Assembly (NCBI GenBank): GCA_036003705.1
Contig: DASYSE010000123.1
Span: forward strand, 1 to 36,880
Length of the DNA stretch: 36,880 bases
Source: CALGFH01 sp036003705
Lineage (GTDB): Bacteria; Actinomycetota; CALGFH01
Direction of reading: 5' to 3'
Shown here piece after piece: positions 8,303 to 17,370 of the stretch. Below the pieces are notes generated by a model. The model ran no database searches. It was not told the origin of the DNA and saw nothing but the letters and a program-made list of their open reading frames with translations. The translations under genes and the position numbers were made by a program. Every line of letters starts with the position of its first letter. Within the stretch, counting starts at the first letter, position 1.

Positions 8303-8708
8303 GGAAGCGCAGAACCTCAACTGGCTCGTCTCCAACTTCGCCAGGAGCGTTCCAGGGGTCGCGCACGCGATCGTGGTCTCGGCCGACGGGCTCCTGATGG
8401 CCGTCTCCGAGCGCCTCGACCGGGCCAGGGCCGACCAGCTCGCCGCCGTCGCGTCGGGGCTGGCCAGCCTGACCCAGGGCGCCGCCCGCTGCTTCGACGC
8501 GGGCGCGGTCAACCAGACCATCGTCGAGATGGAGAAGGGCTTTCTGTTCGTCATGTCGGTCAGCGATGGCTCGTGCCTGGCCGTGCTAGCCTCGCCATCC
8601 TGTGATATCGGCCTGGTCGGCTACGAGATGGCGCTGCTGGTGGCCCGCACGGGGGACGTGCTCACGCCCGCCCTCCGGGCCGAGCTGCAAGCGGCGCTCC
8701 CGCGATGA
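8286..8708 (+). CDS. cvnB: conservon Roadblock/LC7-domain protein
   Basis: A 140-residue protein made of a single Roadblock/LC7 domain. Family marks are LNWLVSNFARSVPGVAHAIVVSADGL-type opening (here residues about 11-36), the SGLASLTQGAARCFD helix and the VEMEKGFLFVMSV strand. In conservons this protein is thought to regulate the GTPase CvnD, as Roadblock proteins such as MglB do for small GTPases. The ATG at 8286 has GAGGAG five bases upstream and overlaps the end of cvnA by 17 bases, so translation is probably coupled. An earlier in-frame ATG at 8241 would add 15 unrelated residues. Confidence 0.92.
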   Translation: MTQLSREAQNLNWLVSNFARSVPGVAHAIVVSADGLLMAVSERLDRARADQLAAVASGLASLTQGAARCFDAGAVNQTIVEMEKGFLFVMSVSDGSCLAVLASPSCDIGLVGYEMALLVARTGDVLTPALRAELQAALPR

Positions 8709-8729
8709 GTACGGCTGGGGGAACCGGGG

Positions 8730-9101
8730 ATGAGCACCGAGGACCGGCAGGAGAACCGGCAGGAGCCGGGTCGGCTGGTACGGCCCTATGCGATGACCGG
8801 TGGACGGACACGGCCCACCAGCGACGACCTCGAGCTGGAGACGCTGGTTTCCACCACCTCACTGGGTGAGACCTCGTTGACCTTGAGCCTCGAACGGCGG
8901 TCGATCGCCCTGCTGTGCAGGGACATCCTTTCCATCGCGGAGATCTCCGCGCGCCTCGACCTGCCTCTCGGCGTCGTTCGCGTCCTGGTCGGTGACATGG
9001 CCGAGGAAGGGCTGGTAACAGTGCATCGGCCCGCCAGCGTCGGCGACCGCCCCGACCTTGCACTTCTCGAGAGGGTGCTCTATGGACTCCGGACAATATA
9101 G
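8730..9101 (+). CDS. cvnC: conservon DUF742 protein
   Basis: A 123-residue DUF742 protein. The family pattern is clear: GRLVRPYAMTGGRTRP near residues 14-29, LELETLVST, then a winged-helix-like segment ISARLDLPLGVVRVLVGDMA and the ending LLERVLYGLRTI. DUF742 proteins are the third member of conservons and may bind DNA or act as an adaptor; the exact role is unsettled. The gene starts 21 bases after cvnB and overlaps cvnD by 20 bases. Confidence 0.92.
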   Translation: MSTEDRQENRQEPGRLVRPYAMTGGRTRPTSDDLELETLVSTTSLGETSLTLSLERRSIALLCRDILSIAEISARLDLPLGVVRVLVGDMAEEGLVTVHRPASVGDRPDLALLERVLYGLRTI

Positions 9102-9729
9102 ATCGGCCTCCCCCGCCGGGGAGTCTCGGGCGCCAACGCCGGTCAAGATCGTCATCGCCGGCGGCTTCGGCGTCGGCAAGACGACGTTCGTTGGCGCGGT
9201 GTCCGAGATCATCCCGCTGACCACCGAGGCGGCCATGACGACGGCCAGCGTCGGGGTCGACGACACCAGCCACATCAAGGGCAAGACCACCACCACGGTG
9301 GCCATGGACTTCGGCCGCATCACCCTGGACACCGACCTGATCCTGTACCTGTTCGGCACGCCCGGCCAGGACCGCTTCTGGTTCATGTGGGACGACCTTT
9401 GCCGGGGCGCGATCGGCGCTGTGGTGCTGGTCGATACCCGGAGGCTCGACGCCTGCTTCGCCGCCGTCGACTACTTCGAGCAGCGCGAGCTGCCGTTCGT
9501 GGTCGCCATCAACTGCTTCGACGGCGTCCTGGCCCACGCCGTCGAGGACGTTCGCGAGGCCCTGGTCATCGGTGAGGAAACGCCGATCGTCGCCTGCGAC
9601 GCCCGGGTGCGGGAGTCGGCCAAGGCGACCCTGATCGAGCTGGTCCAGCACGCCCTCGCCCGGGCCTCGGCCGTCCTGCGCTCCCCCGCCGACACCCGCG
9701 GCGGCGTCTCCGCCGGCACCACCCCCTGA
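9082..9729 (+). CDS. cvnD: conservon small GTP/ATP-binding protein
   Basis: A 215-residue small GTPase-like protein. The P-loop is GGFGVGKTTF (about residues 27-36), the switch II region is FGTPGQDRFW in place of the DTAGQ of Ras proteins, and the base-recognition motif is AINCFD where classical GTPases have NKxD. These variants are usual for CvnD proteins. Family knowledge suggests a nucleotide-dependent switch working with CvnB and CvnA at the membrane. The start overlaps cvnC by 20 bases; a GAGAGGG lies upstream. The Ala/Gly/Thr-rich C-terminus is unremarkable. Confidence 0.92.
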   Translation: MDSGQYRSASPAGESRAPTPVKIVIAGGFGVGKTTFVGAVSEIIPLTTEAAMTTASVGVDDTSHIKGKTTTTVAMDFGRITLDTDLILYLFGTPGQDRFWFMWDDLCRGAIGAVVLVDTRRLDACFAAVDYFEQRELPFVVAINCFDGVLAHAVEDVREALVIGEETPIVACDARVRESAKATLIELVQHALARASAVLRSPADTRGGVSAGTTP

Positions 9730-9787
9730 CCGCTCGGCAGAGCAGCGAGGCGATGGCCGGGGACGACCACGTCCGCTCGGCCACGCC

Positions 9788-9823
9788 CGCCGCCTGCGGC
9801 GCCGGATACACGACCGCCGTTCT
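9788..9823 (-). repeat. 36-bp dispersed repeat, copy A
   Basis: Read on the minus strand this matches 27536-27571 on the plus strand at 32 of 36 positions. Both begin AGAAC and end with the hairpin-forming CGCCGCCTGCGGCG (as its complement). It lies in the 260-base gap between cvnD and the ABC exporter, which otherwise shows no gene. Confidence 0.6.
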
Positions 9824-9989
9824 CGGGCTCCGCAGGCCATGACCCGCCGGCTACCGCCGGCGTGGTAGCCACCTCGGCCCCTTCTGCGCCGGAGGAAGCA
9901 GCCACAGCACCTCCCCACGGGCGACGACGGCATGGGCGCCTGCCGCGACCATCGACGGGAGCATCCGCAACCGACCGGGGACGACGGCC

Positions 9990-10898
9990 ATGGGCGAGCA
10001 TCTGGTGGAGACCAACGACCTGACCAAGACCTACGGCGGCGGGATCACCGCCGTCGACCGGGTCAGCCTCACCGTATGGCGCGGGGAGATCTACGGGTTC
10101 CTCGGCCCCAACGGGGCCGGCAAGACGACCACCCTGCGGATGCTGGCCGGGTTGATCACGCCGACCGGCGGCTCGGCCAGCGTGCACGGCGACCGCCCGG
10201 GGAGCCCGCGGTCCCTCGCCAGGACCGGTGCACTGATCGAGTCGCCGGGCTTCTACCCATACCTCTCCGGTCGGGACAACCTCCGGGTCGTGGCGCGCTA
10301 CGCCGGCGTCGGTGACCGGCGGGTGGAGGCCGTGCTGGAGACGGTCGACCTGGCCGACCGGGGCGGCGACCGCTACACGGGCTACTCCCTTGGCATGAAG
10401 CAGCGCCTCGGGGTCGCGGCCGCCCTGCTCAAGGACCCGGAGCTGCTGATCCTGGACGAGCCGACCAACGGGCTCGACCCCGCCGGCATGCGCGACATGC
10501 GTGCCCTCATCCGCGACCTCGGCGAACGGGGCCACACGGTGCTGCTCTCCTCGCACCTGCTCGGGGAGGTGCAGCAGCTCTGCGACCGGGTCGGGGTCAT
10601 CTCCAACGGCAAGCTGCTGACCGAGAGCACGGTCCTCGAGCTTCGCGGCCGGGCCGGCCTGCTGGTCGCGGCCGAGCCCCTGGAGCGGGCCCGCCTGTGC
10701 CTCGAGCGACTGGTCGGCGCCGACAACGTCGACCTGGTCGACGGCAGCTTCCGGCTCCGGACGGGGCCGGAGCAGGCCGGCCGGGTCAGCCGCGCCCTGG
10801 CCGACGCCGACGTCGTGCTGACCGAGCTGCGCCCGCTGGAGCGCACGCTCGAAGAGGTGTTCCTGGAGATGACCGGAGCGGAAGGGATGGAGCGATGA
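9990..10898 (+). CDS. ABC transporter ATP-binding protein (ABC-2 exporter type)
   Basis: A 302-residue ATPase. Walker A is GPNGAGKT (39-46), the signature is YSLGMKQRL (132-140), Walker B is LLILDEP (152-158) and the H-loop His is in LLSSHLLGE. The C-terminal ~80 residues after the nucleotide-binding domain are typical of the bacitracin or daunorubicin resistance-type subfamily that pairs with ABC-2 permeases. Its stop overlaps the next gene's start as ATGA, so both are translated together. The substrate is unknown. It lies downstream of the conservon after a 260-base gap, and co-regulation cannot be judged. Confidence 0.93.
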   Translation: MGEHLVETNDLTKTYGGGITAVDRVSLTVWRGEIYGFLGPNGAGKTTTLRMLAGLITPTGGSASVHGDRPGSPRSLARTGALIESPGFYPYLSGRDNLRVVARYAGVGDRRVEAVLETVDLADRGGDRYTGYSLGMKQRLGVAAALLKDPELLILDEPTNGLDPAGMRDMRALIRDLGERGHTVLLSSHLLGEVQQLCDRVGVISNGKLLTESTVLELRGRAGLLVAAEPLERARLCLERLVGADNVDLVDGSFRLRTGPEQAGRVSRALADADVVLTELRPLERTLEEVFLEMTGAEGMER

Positions 10899-11746
10899 CC
10901 GCGAGCTTCTCGGCGGAGATCCTCAAGCTGCGCAAGCGGCAGGCCACCTGGGTCCTGCTCGGGGCCGTGCTGCTGCTCACCCAGCTGTTCGGCTACGTGT
11001 TCCCCTACTCGAGCTGGGTGACCGGCGGCGCGAACGAGCAGACCGAGGGACTCGACCCGCAGCTGGTGCTGGCCGGGACCCTGCCCGGCGAGCTGGTCCC
11101 GACCTCGCTCGGGGGCTTCCCGGTGTTCGCCGGCGCGCTGGCGCTGATCCTCGGTGCCCTGGCGGCCGGCAGCGAGTACGGCTGGGGCACCATGCAGACC
11201 GCCCTGACCCAGCGGCCGACCAGGCTCGCCGTGTACGGCGGCAAGCTGCTCGCCCTGGCCGCGACCACCCTCGCCATCGTGCTGGCCACCTTCACCGTGA
11301 ACGCGATCGCTGCGGCGGCGATCGCCACCCTGGAGTCGAGGGCGCTCGACTACCCCTCGGTGGTCGAGCTCGCCCGGGGCATCGGGTCCGGCTGGCTGAT
11401 CCTGGGGATGTGGTGCAGCCTCGGCGCCCTGCTCGGCTTCGCGTTCCGCGGCGTCGCGCTGCCCGTCGGCCTCGGCGTCGTGTGGGCCCTGGGGGTGGAG
11501 AACCTGGTCTCGGCGGTGGCCGACAGCCTGCTGACCGCGTTGCGGCCGTTGCGTGACCTGCTGCCGGGGGTCAACGCGGGGTCGCTGGTGTGGGCGCTCG
11601 GCCCTGGCGGCGGTGCCAGCGGCGATGCGCCGCCGGGGGTGGTCGACGCCGTCACCGGGAGCAGGGCGACCCTGGCCCTGGCCGTCTACGTCGTCGGCTT
11701 CGCCGCGGCCGGCGCGTTCCTGGTGCGCCGGCGGGACGTGACCTGA
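10895..11746 (+). CDS. ABC-2 type permease
   Basis: A 283-residue integral membrane protein with about six hydrophobic segments, starting with ATWVLLGAVLLLTQLFGYVF. After a soluble loop it has ALALILGALAAGSEYGWGTM, where the GSEYxxGT pattern is characteristic of ABC-2 permeases of the bacitracin exporter kind. The last helix ends in a short basic tail VRRRDVT. Four-base overlap with the ATPase gene shows they form one exporter. The cargo could be a lipid, peptide or drug; nothing in the sequence decides this. Confidence 0.88.
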   Translation: MTASFSAEILKLRKRQATWVLLGAVLLLTQLFGYVFPYSSWVTGGANEQTEGLDPQLVLAGTLPGELVPTSLGGFPVFAGALALILGALAAGSEYGWGTMQTALTQRPTRLAVYGGKLLALAATTLAIVLATFTVNAIAAAAIATLESRALDYPSVVELARGIGSGWLILGMWCSLGALLGFAFRGVALPVGLGVVWALGVENLVSAVADSLLTALRPLRDLLPGVNAGSLVWALGPGGGASGDAPPGVVDAVTGSRATLALAVYVVGFAAAGAFLVRRRDVT

Positions 11747-11777
11747 TCGCCACCGGAGGACCGCGGCGGCGACCGGG

Positions 11778-13322
11778 TCAGCCGGGTCGGCCGGGTCGGC
11801 GGCGGCCGGTGCGGACGACGGCGCCGGCCGCGAGCAGGCCAAGCGCCAGGCCGGCCAGAGCGAACCAGGTCAGGACCCCCGGGCCGCCGGGGTCGTCGTC
11901 GACGGCGGCGGCCGGGTCGCGGGCGGCATCGGCCGCGGTGGCCGGCGGCGCCGCTCCGGGCCCGGAGGCCGACCCGCCCTGGTCGGCCTGCCTGCCGTCG
12001 AGGGTGACCCGGAAGATCCACAGGCCGCTGTTCATGTCGCTGGCCAGCACCAGGTCCTTCCAGGGGTAGACGCCCCAGATCAGGGGCATGTCGCGGCGGC
12101 GGCCCTGGGCGGTGGCGGCGGTCTGGCGAGGCGGGCTGGGGGGCGGGATGAAGGAGGCGACCTCCTTGGGGTGGCGCGGGTCGGCCAGGTCGACCACCCT
12201 GACCCCGTCGGAGTACCAGGAGGCGTACTCGAGGTCGCCCTTGATGACGGCGTTGTGGACCGAGTAGATGCCGTCGGTGGCCACCTTGCCGTCGTTGCCT
12301 GGCACGGCCGACTCGGTGGCGAAGGTCGACAGCAGCTTTGGCCGCTCCAGCGAACTGGTGTCGAACACCCGCTGGAAGGTCCAGCTGGCCTTGGAGCCGC
12401 TCCCCACCGCCTGCATCGCCTCGTCGTTCTGGACGAACAGGGTCTCGTCCTCGTTGAACCAGCCCGAGTGGGTGCCGCGGTAGCCGTCCTCGGGCCGGTA
12501 GGAGGTCTGGCCGATCAGCTTGGGCGCGGCAGGGTCGCTGATGTCGAGGAACTGCTCGCCGGCCGACCAGAAGGAGGCGAACAGCTTGCCGCCCTTGTCG
12601 AAGGGCCAGGCGCTGTGGCAGAAGACGTCCCGCCTGGAGGCGAGCTGGCTCCTGGCCTCGGCCGGTCCGTCCCGACGGATGTCCCAGTCGGCGAGCTCCC
12701 GTGGCCGGCGCGGGTCGGTGGCGTCGATGATGCGCAGGTCGCCCAGCCGGCCCTGGCTGAGATTGAACGAGTAGGGGACGGCGGCCAGCAGCAGCACCCT
12801 GCCGTGGGGCCGCTGGACCACCGCGAGCTCGTGGACCCCCGAGGCGACGCCGGTGGCGAGCCGGCCGAGCTCCCGTGGCCTGGCCGGGTTGCTGACGTCG
12901 TAGAGGGCGAGGCCGGCGAAGCCCGGGTCCTCGCGGGAGCAGCGCTGGACGCCGACGGCGGCCAGGTCACCCTTGAAGGTCCTGGTGTTGACCGAGCCGA
13001 CCCAGACGTCCTCGCCGTCGCTGCCCGGGAACTCGGCGAACGAGGCCAGCGGCCGCAGCTTGGCCGGGTCACGCAGGTCGATCGCCCAGACCCCGTTCGC
13101 CGGCTGGCAGTCTCCCTGCCGCAGGTTGCCGAGGTAGGCGACGTCACGGTGGGCCCAGACGTCGCCGTAGCCGCCGTTCTGCGGCGGGGCGAGGTGGCCG
13201 ACCAGCTCGGTGTTCCAGGTCTTGGGCTCCCGCGCCTGGGCCATGGACGGTGCCGATGGGGCCAGCGCCGCCGCCAGCAGGGCAGTGCCAACGACCACGC
13301 CGGGTCGGCGCCATCCACCCAT
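11778..13322 (-). CDS. secreted/anchored LVIVD-repeat protein
   Basis: A 514-residue exported protein. The N-terminus has a signal peptide (basic MGGWRRP, hydrophobic core to about 26, likely cut after AQA at 30). The body contains repeated beta-propeller-like units with the LVIVD-type pattern, for example LALYDVSNPARPRELGRL, LRIIDATDPRRPRELADW and VRVVDLADPRHPKEVASF. A helix near 482-505 followed by an Arg/Gly-rich tail suggests membrane anchoring with the propeller outside. No enzyme motif is visible; the family is thought to be extracellular binding scaffolds. The ATG at 13322 has GGAGG seven bases upstream; the frame is open further upstream but runs through a promoter repeat. It lies downstream of purL on the same strand. 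Confidence 0.85.
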   Translation of the reverse strand: MGGWRRPGVVVGTALLAAALAPSAPSMAQAREPKTWNTELVGHLAPPQNGGYGDVWAHRDVAYLGNLRQGDCQPANGVWAIDLRDPAKLRPLASFAEFPGSDGEDVWVGSVNTRTFKGDLAAVGVQRCSREDPGFAGLALYDVSNPARPRELGRLATGVASGVHELAVVQRPHGRVLLLAAVPYSFNLSQGRLGDLRIIDATDPRRPRELADWDIRRDGPAEARSQLASRRDVFCHSAWPFDKGGKLFASFWSAGEQFLDISDPAAPKLIGQTSYRPEDGYRGTHSGWFNEDETLFVQNDEAMQAVGSGSKASWTFQRVFDTSSLERPKLLSTFATESAVPGNDGKVATDGIYSVHNAVIKGDLEYASWYSDGVRVVDLADPRHPKEVASFIPPPSPPRQTAATAQGRRRDMPLIWGVYPWKDLVLASDMNSGLWIFRVTLDGRQADQGGSASGPGAAPPATAADAARDPAAAVDDDPGGPGVLTWFALAGLALGLLAAGAVVRTGRRRPGRPG

Positions 13323-13370
13323 GCAGTCCTCCAGCCCCGCCGACGTCCGCATCCACTGTCGCACGGACCA

Positions 13371-13480
13371 CTGAGATTTCGCTGAGACGGGACAGGCCGC
13401 AACCTCACCCGACGGCGCCGGACCGCTGAGATTTCGCTGAGACGGGACAGGCCCCAGCCCGACCCGGCGGCGCCGGGTCC
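13371..13480 (-). promoter_or_regulatory. 55-bp tandem repeat with 11-bp-phased CTGAGA sites
   Basis: Two 55-base copies (13371-13425 and 13426-13480) lie 49-158 bases upstream of the LVIVD gene. Each opens with CTGAGA-N5-CTGAGA, so hexamers start at 13371, 13382, 13426 and 13437. The 11-base spacing within a pair and 55-base spacing between pairs put all sites on one helix face. This is the layout of binding sites for OmpR/PhoB-family response regulators, but the regulator is unknown. Confidence 0.5.
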
Positions 13481-13556
13481 CCCGGAGGGGGAGGCTACCC
13501 TCGACGATGGATGGGGGAGCGGGACTGTCCACACCCCCGTCGGCGCCGGGCCCGGG

Positions 13557-15746
13557 TCAGGCCGGTTCGCCGAGGGCGCGGGGCAAGGCGCCCTCGTAGG
13601 CGTCGCGCAACCGCCCCAGCGGGAGGTCGAGCACGCCGGGCACCACCAGGCGGTCGCCACCGGTCGCGCCGACCCGGGCAGCGGGCACGCCCGCCCCACC
13701 GGCGAGGGCCTCCAGCTCCTCGGCGGCCTCGGGAGCGGCGGCCAGCAGGACCCGGGAGGGTGACTCGCTGGCCAGGGCGGCCAGCGGTGGCAGACCGGGC
13801 GGCAGCTCCACGGTGGCGCCGACCCCGGCGGCCAGGACAGCCTCGACCAGGGCGACGGCAAGGCCCCCGTCGGACAGGTCGTGGGCGCCGGCCAGCAGAC
13901 GCCGGCCGGCCAGCTCGACCAGCAACCCCTGCAGTTCCGCCTCGGCGGCCAGGTCGAGGGCCGGTGGGCGACCCTCCAGGCGCCCGGTGGCCAGCCGCTG
14001 CCAGACCGACCCGCCGAGCTCGACCCGGGTCGCACCCAGCAGCCACACGTCCAGGCCGGACCGCTGGAAGCCGGAGGGGACGGCGGTGGCGGCATCCTCG
14101 AGCAGGCCGAGCACGCCGACGATCGGGGTCGGGTGGATGGGCCGGCCGGACGACTCGTTGTAGAAGCTGACGTTGCCGCCGGTCACCGGCAGCCCGAGCG
14201 CCCGGCAGGCGGCCGCCATCCCGTCGACGGCGGCCGCGAACGTCCCCATCACCTCCGGGCGCTCGGGGCTGGCGAAGTTCAGGCAGTTGGTGACCGCGAT
14301 CGGCAGGGCGCCGGTGCAAGCGACGTTGCGGGCCGCCTCGGCAACGGCCAGAGCGGCCCCGGCGCCCGGGTCGAGGGCGGTGTAGCGGCCGTTGCCGTCG
14401 GTGGCCAGAGCCACCGCCCGGTGCCCGCCGGGGACCCGGAGCACGGCCGCGTCGCACCCAGGGCCGGCGACCGTGCCGTGGCCGACGAAGCGGTCGTACT
14501 GCTCCCACACCCAGCGCTTGGAGGCGCAGGTCGGGTCGCCGGCCAGGGCGAGCACGGCGTCGGCCGGGTCGGCGTCCAGCGGCACCTCCGCATCGGCCGG
14601 AGGCGGCGGCGGGATCAGCGGTCGCCGGTACACCGGCCCCTCGTCGGCCAGGCTGCCGGCGGGGACCTCGGCCACCACCTCGCCCCGGAACCGGATCGTG
14701 AGCCGACCGCCGGACCGCATCTCGCCCAGCACGTTGGCCAGGACGCCCCAGCGATCGCAGACCTCGAGGACGTCGGGCAGCCGGGCCGGGTCGACCAGAG
14801 CCAGCATGCGCTCCTGGGACTCGGAGACCAGCACCTCCCAGGCCTCCATCGACGGCTCCCGCAGCGGCACGGCGTCGAGCTCGACCTCCATGCCCATCCC
14901 CGCCCTGGCGCTCACCTCCGCGACCGCGCAGCTGATCCCGGCGGCGCCGAGGTCCTGGAGCCCGCGCAGCAGCCTTCGTTCCCCCAGCTCAAGGCAGGCC
15001 TCGATCAGCAGCTTCTCCTGGAACGGGTCGCCGACCTGGACGTTGGGCCGCTTGGCCTCGTCGCCCTCCTCGAAGCTGGCCGAGGCGAGCACGCTGGCCC
15101 CCCCGATCCCGTCCCGGCCGGTCTTGGCGCCCATCAGCACGGCCAGGTCGCCCGGCTGCTCGGCCCGGCCGCTGAGCAGCCGCGCGGCCGGCATGAACCC
15201 GACGGTGAGCGCGTTGACCAGCGGGTTGCCCTGGTAGCACGGGTCGAACACGACCTCGCCGCCGACCGTGGCCACGCCGACGCAGTTGCCGTAGTGGCCG
15301 ATCCCGGCCACCACCCCCTCCAGCAGCCGGCGCGCCACCGGCTCGGCCGGGTCGCCGAAGCGCAGCGAGTTGAGGCTGGCCGCGGGCCGCGCGCCCATGG
15401 CCAGGATGTCGCGGATGATGCCCCCGACCCCGGTGGCCGCCCCCTGGAACGGCTCCACGAACGACGGGTGGTTGTGGGACTCGATCTTGAACACCGCGGC
15501 CAGGCCGTCACCCAGGTCGACCACCCCGGCGTTCTCCCCCGGCCCCTGGAGCACCCTCGGCCCCTCGCTCGGCAGCCGCCGCAGGTGGACCTTTGACGAC
15601 TTGTAGGAGCAGTGCTCCGACCACATCAGCGAGTACATGGCCAGCTCGGCCCGGGTCGGCTCCCGCCCCAGCATTCCGAGGATCCGCTCGAGCTCCTCGT
15701 CGCTCAGGCCGAGCTGGCGGTGCAGCCCTTCCACGACGCTAGACAT
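13557..15746 (-). CDS. purL: FGAM synthase, large subunit
   Basis: A 729-residue PurL of the small (SQL) type. It transfers ammonia to FGAR with ATP to make FGAM and works in a complex with PurQ and PurS. Motifs seen are MWSEHCSYKSSK (41-52), KIESHNHPSFVEP (87-99) with the catalytic His, GAATGVGGIIRDILAMGARP, and a second half that repeats the PurM-like fold (SDGGLAVALVEA near 655). Length is normal for the type. The start overlaps the end of purQ by eight bases, giving tight coupling. In this window purQ and purL are separated from purS by two unrelated genes. Confidence 0.96.
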   Translation of the reverse strand: MSSVVEGLHRQLGLSDEELERILGMLGREPTRAELAMYSLMWSEHCSYKSSKVHLRRLPSEGPRVLQGPGENAGVVDLGDGLAAVFKIESHNHPSFVEPFQGAATGVGGIIRDILAMGARPAASLNSLRFGDPAEPVARRLLEGVVAGIGHYGNCVGVATVGGEVVFDPCYQGNPLVNALTVGFMPAARLLSGRAEQPGDLAVLMGAKTGRDGIGGASVLASASFEEGDEAKRPNVQVGDPFQEKLLIEACLELGERRLLRGLQDLGAAGISCAVAEVSARAGMGMEVELDAVPLREPSMEAWEVLVSESQERMLALVDPARLPDVLEVCDRWGVLANVLGEMRSGGRLTIRFRGEVVAEVPAGSLADEGPVYRRPLIPPPPPADAEVPLDADPADAVLALAGDPTCASKRWVWEQYDRFVGHGTVAGPGCDAAVLRVPGGHRAVALATDGNGRYTALDPGAGAALAVAEAARNVACTGALPIAVTNCLNFASPERPEVMGTFAAAVDGMAAACRALGLPVTGGNVSFYNESSGRPIHPTPIVGVLGLLEDAATAVPSGFQRSGLDVWLLGATRVELGGSVWQRLATGRLEGRPPALDLAAEAELQGLLVELAGRRLLAGAHDLSDGGLAVALVEAVLAAGVGATVELPPGLPPLAALASESPSRVLLAAAPEAAEELEALAGGAGVPAARVGATGGDRLVVPGVLDLPLGRLRDAYEGALPRALGEPA

Positions 15747-16398
15747 GGGCGGCCAGGACCGACTCGAACAGTCCGCGGCCGCCGACGGGGCCGAGGAGGG
15801 GGTCGACGGCGTGCTCGGGGTGGGGCATGAGGCCGACCACGTTGCCGGCGGGGTTGCGGACCCCGGCGATGTCGGCGAGGGAGCCGTTGGGGTTCTGGCC
15901 GGGGGCGTAGCGGAACACCACCTGGCCGTCGGCGGCCAGCCGCGCCGGGTCGTCGTGGACGTAGCGGCCCTCCCCGTGCTTGACCGGGATGGCCACCACC
16001 GAGCCGGGCAGGCAGGCCGAGGTCCAGGCGGTGGCGGTGGACTCGACCACGAGCTCGACCTCCCGGCAGACGAAGCGCAGCCCGGCGTTGCGGAGCAGGG
16101 CGCCGGGGAGCAGGCCGGCCTCGCACAGGACCTGGAAGCCGTTGCAGATGCCCAGCACCGGGCCGCCGGAGCCGGCGAAGGCGGCCACCTCCCCCATCAC
16201 CGGCGAGAAGCGGGCGATCGCCCCGCAGCGGAGGTAGTCGCCATAGGAGAAGCCGCCTGGCAGGACAACGGCGTCCACCCCCTTGAGGTCGCCGTCGCCG
16301 TGCCACAGGGCGACCGGCTCGGCGCCCATGGCGGCGACGGCGGCGCGGGCGTCCAGGTCGTCGCACGACCCCGGGAACGTCACCACCCCGATCCGCAC
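15739..16398 (-). CDS. purQ: FGAM synthase, glutaminase subunit
   Basis: A 219-residue class I glutamine amidotransferase that supplies ammonia to PurL. The nucleophile elbow is GICNGFQ with C85; H193 and E195 in MPHPEHAVDP complete the triad. FPGSCDD near the N-terminus and LPGGFSYGDYLR are typical of PurQ. Translation starts at GTG (ending 16398) with GAGGAG seven bases before it. The gene overlaps purL by eight bases and follows the serine hydrolase gene after 129 bases, a gap that could hold a second promoter. Confidence 0.96.
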   Translation of the reverse strand: MRIGVVTFPGSCDDLDARAAVAAMGAEPVALWHGDGDLKGVDAVVLPGGFSYGDYLRCGAIARFSPVMGEVAAFAGSGGPVLGICNGFQVLCEAGLLPGALLRNAGLRFVCREVELVVESTATAWTSACLPGSVVAIPVKHGEGRYVHDDPARLAADGQVVFRYAPGQNPNGSLADIAGVRNPAGNVVGLMPHPEHAVDPLLGPVGGRGLFESVLAAHV

Positions 16399-16527
16399 GA
16401 ACCCGCTCCTCGACTCGGCTGCCGCCCGGCCCGGAGGCTACCAGACCCGGTCGCGGCCGCTCCGGCCTGGAGACCTCGAGATTCGTTCGCCTCCCGAGTC
16501 CCAGTCCCCCCGTTCGGGGACCGGCTG

Positions 16528-17370
16528 TCAGGCGGCGGCGGGGAGGCGGTCCGACCAGGCGGGCCAGGCGGTCATGGCCCACCGGTCGTCGTCGAAGGAG
16601 CGGTCGGTGACGGCCGCGGCGGCCAGGTCGGCCTCCGGGTCGACCCAGAGGAAGCAGCCGCTGGCGCCGAAGTGGCCGAACGCGGCCGGGGAGCGGCGGT
16701 CGCCCATCCAGTGGGGACGCTTGCCGGCGTGGAGCTCGAACCCGAGGCCCCAGTCGCATGGGTCGAACCGGCCCACCCCAGGGACCAGGCCGGCCAGGCC
16801 GGGGAACTGGACGGCGGTGGCCTCGCCGAACAGCCCGGGGCCGATCACAGGGGCGCCTCGGTCGAGCAGGCAGCGGGCCAGCCGGACCAGGTCGTCCAGG
16901 GTGGAGGCGGCCCCGGCGGCCGGGTCGCCGTCGATGCCGCGCCGCGGGACCAGCCTGGTCGCGGTCATGCCGAGCGGGTCGAGCACGCTGGAGGCCAGCC
17001 AGCTCGGGAAGGTGGCGCCGGCGGCGTCGGCGACCGCCTCGGCCAGCACCCGGAAGCCGACATTGGAGTAGATGCGACGCTCCTCCGGGCGGCGGGCCCT
17101 TCCCGGAGGCTCGAAGGGCAGACCGGAGGCGTGGGCGAGCAGGTGGCGGAAGGTGACGCCGTCGCCGCCGTCCGGCACCGCCTGGTCGAGGTCGACCCGG
17201 CCCGACTCGACCGCGGCGAGGGCGGCAAGCGAGGTCAGCAGCTTGGTCACCGAGGCCACCTCGAACTGGTCGCCACCGGTCACCCCGCCGACGAACGCGT
17301 CCTCGACGCCCGATGGGGAGACCACCGCCACCCCGGCCCGCTCGACCGGCCAGTCCAGCTGGACATTCAT
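16528..17370 (-). CDS. beta-lactamase-family serine hydrolase
   Basis: A 280-residue protein of the class C beta-lactamase / penicillin-binding-protein-like family. The catalytic SxxK is SVTK (40-43), the Tyr motif is YSN (101-103), and the third motif is HFG (233-235), where KTG or HxG occurs in relatives. No signal peptide is visible, so it is probably cytoplasmic or leaves by another route. Activity could be esterase, peptidase or amidase; resistance is not implied. The ATG ending at 17370 is preceded by AAGGAGG and overlaps the stop of the upstream HExxH gene as ATGA, so the two are coupled. It sits inside the purS-purQ-purL group. Confidence 0.88.
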   Translation of the reverse strand: MNVQLDWPVERAGVAVVSPSGVEDAFVGGVTGGDQFEVASVTKLLTSLAALAAVESGRVDLDQAVPDGGDGVTFRHLLAHASGLPFEPPGRARRPEERRIYSNVGFRVLAEAVADAAGATFPSWLASSVLDPLGMTATRLVPRRGIDGDPAAGAASTLDDLVRLARCLLDRGAPVIGPGLFGEATAVQFPGLAGLVPGVGRFDPCDWGLGFELHAGKRPHWMGDRRSPAAFGHFGASGCFLWVDPEADLAAAAVTDRSFDDDRWAMTAWPAWSDRLPAAA

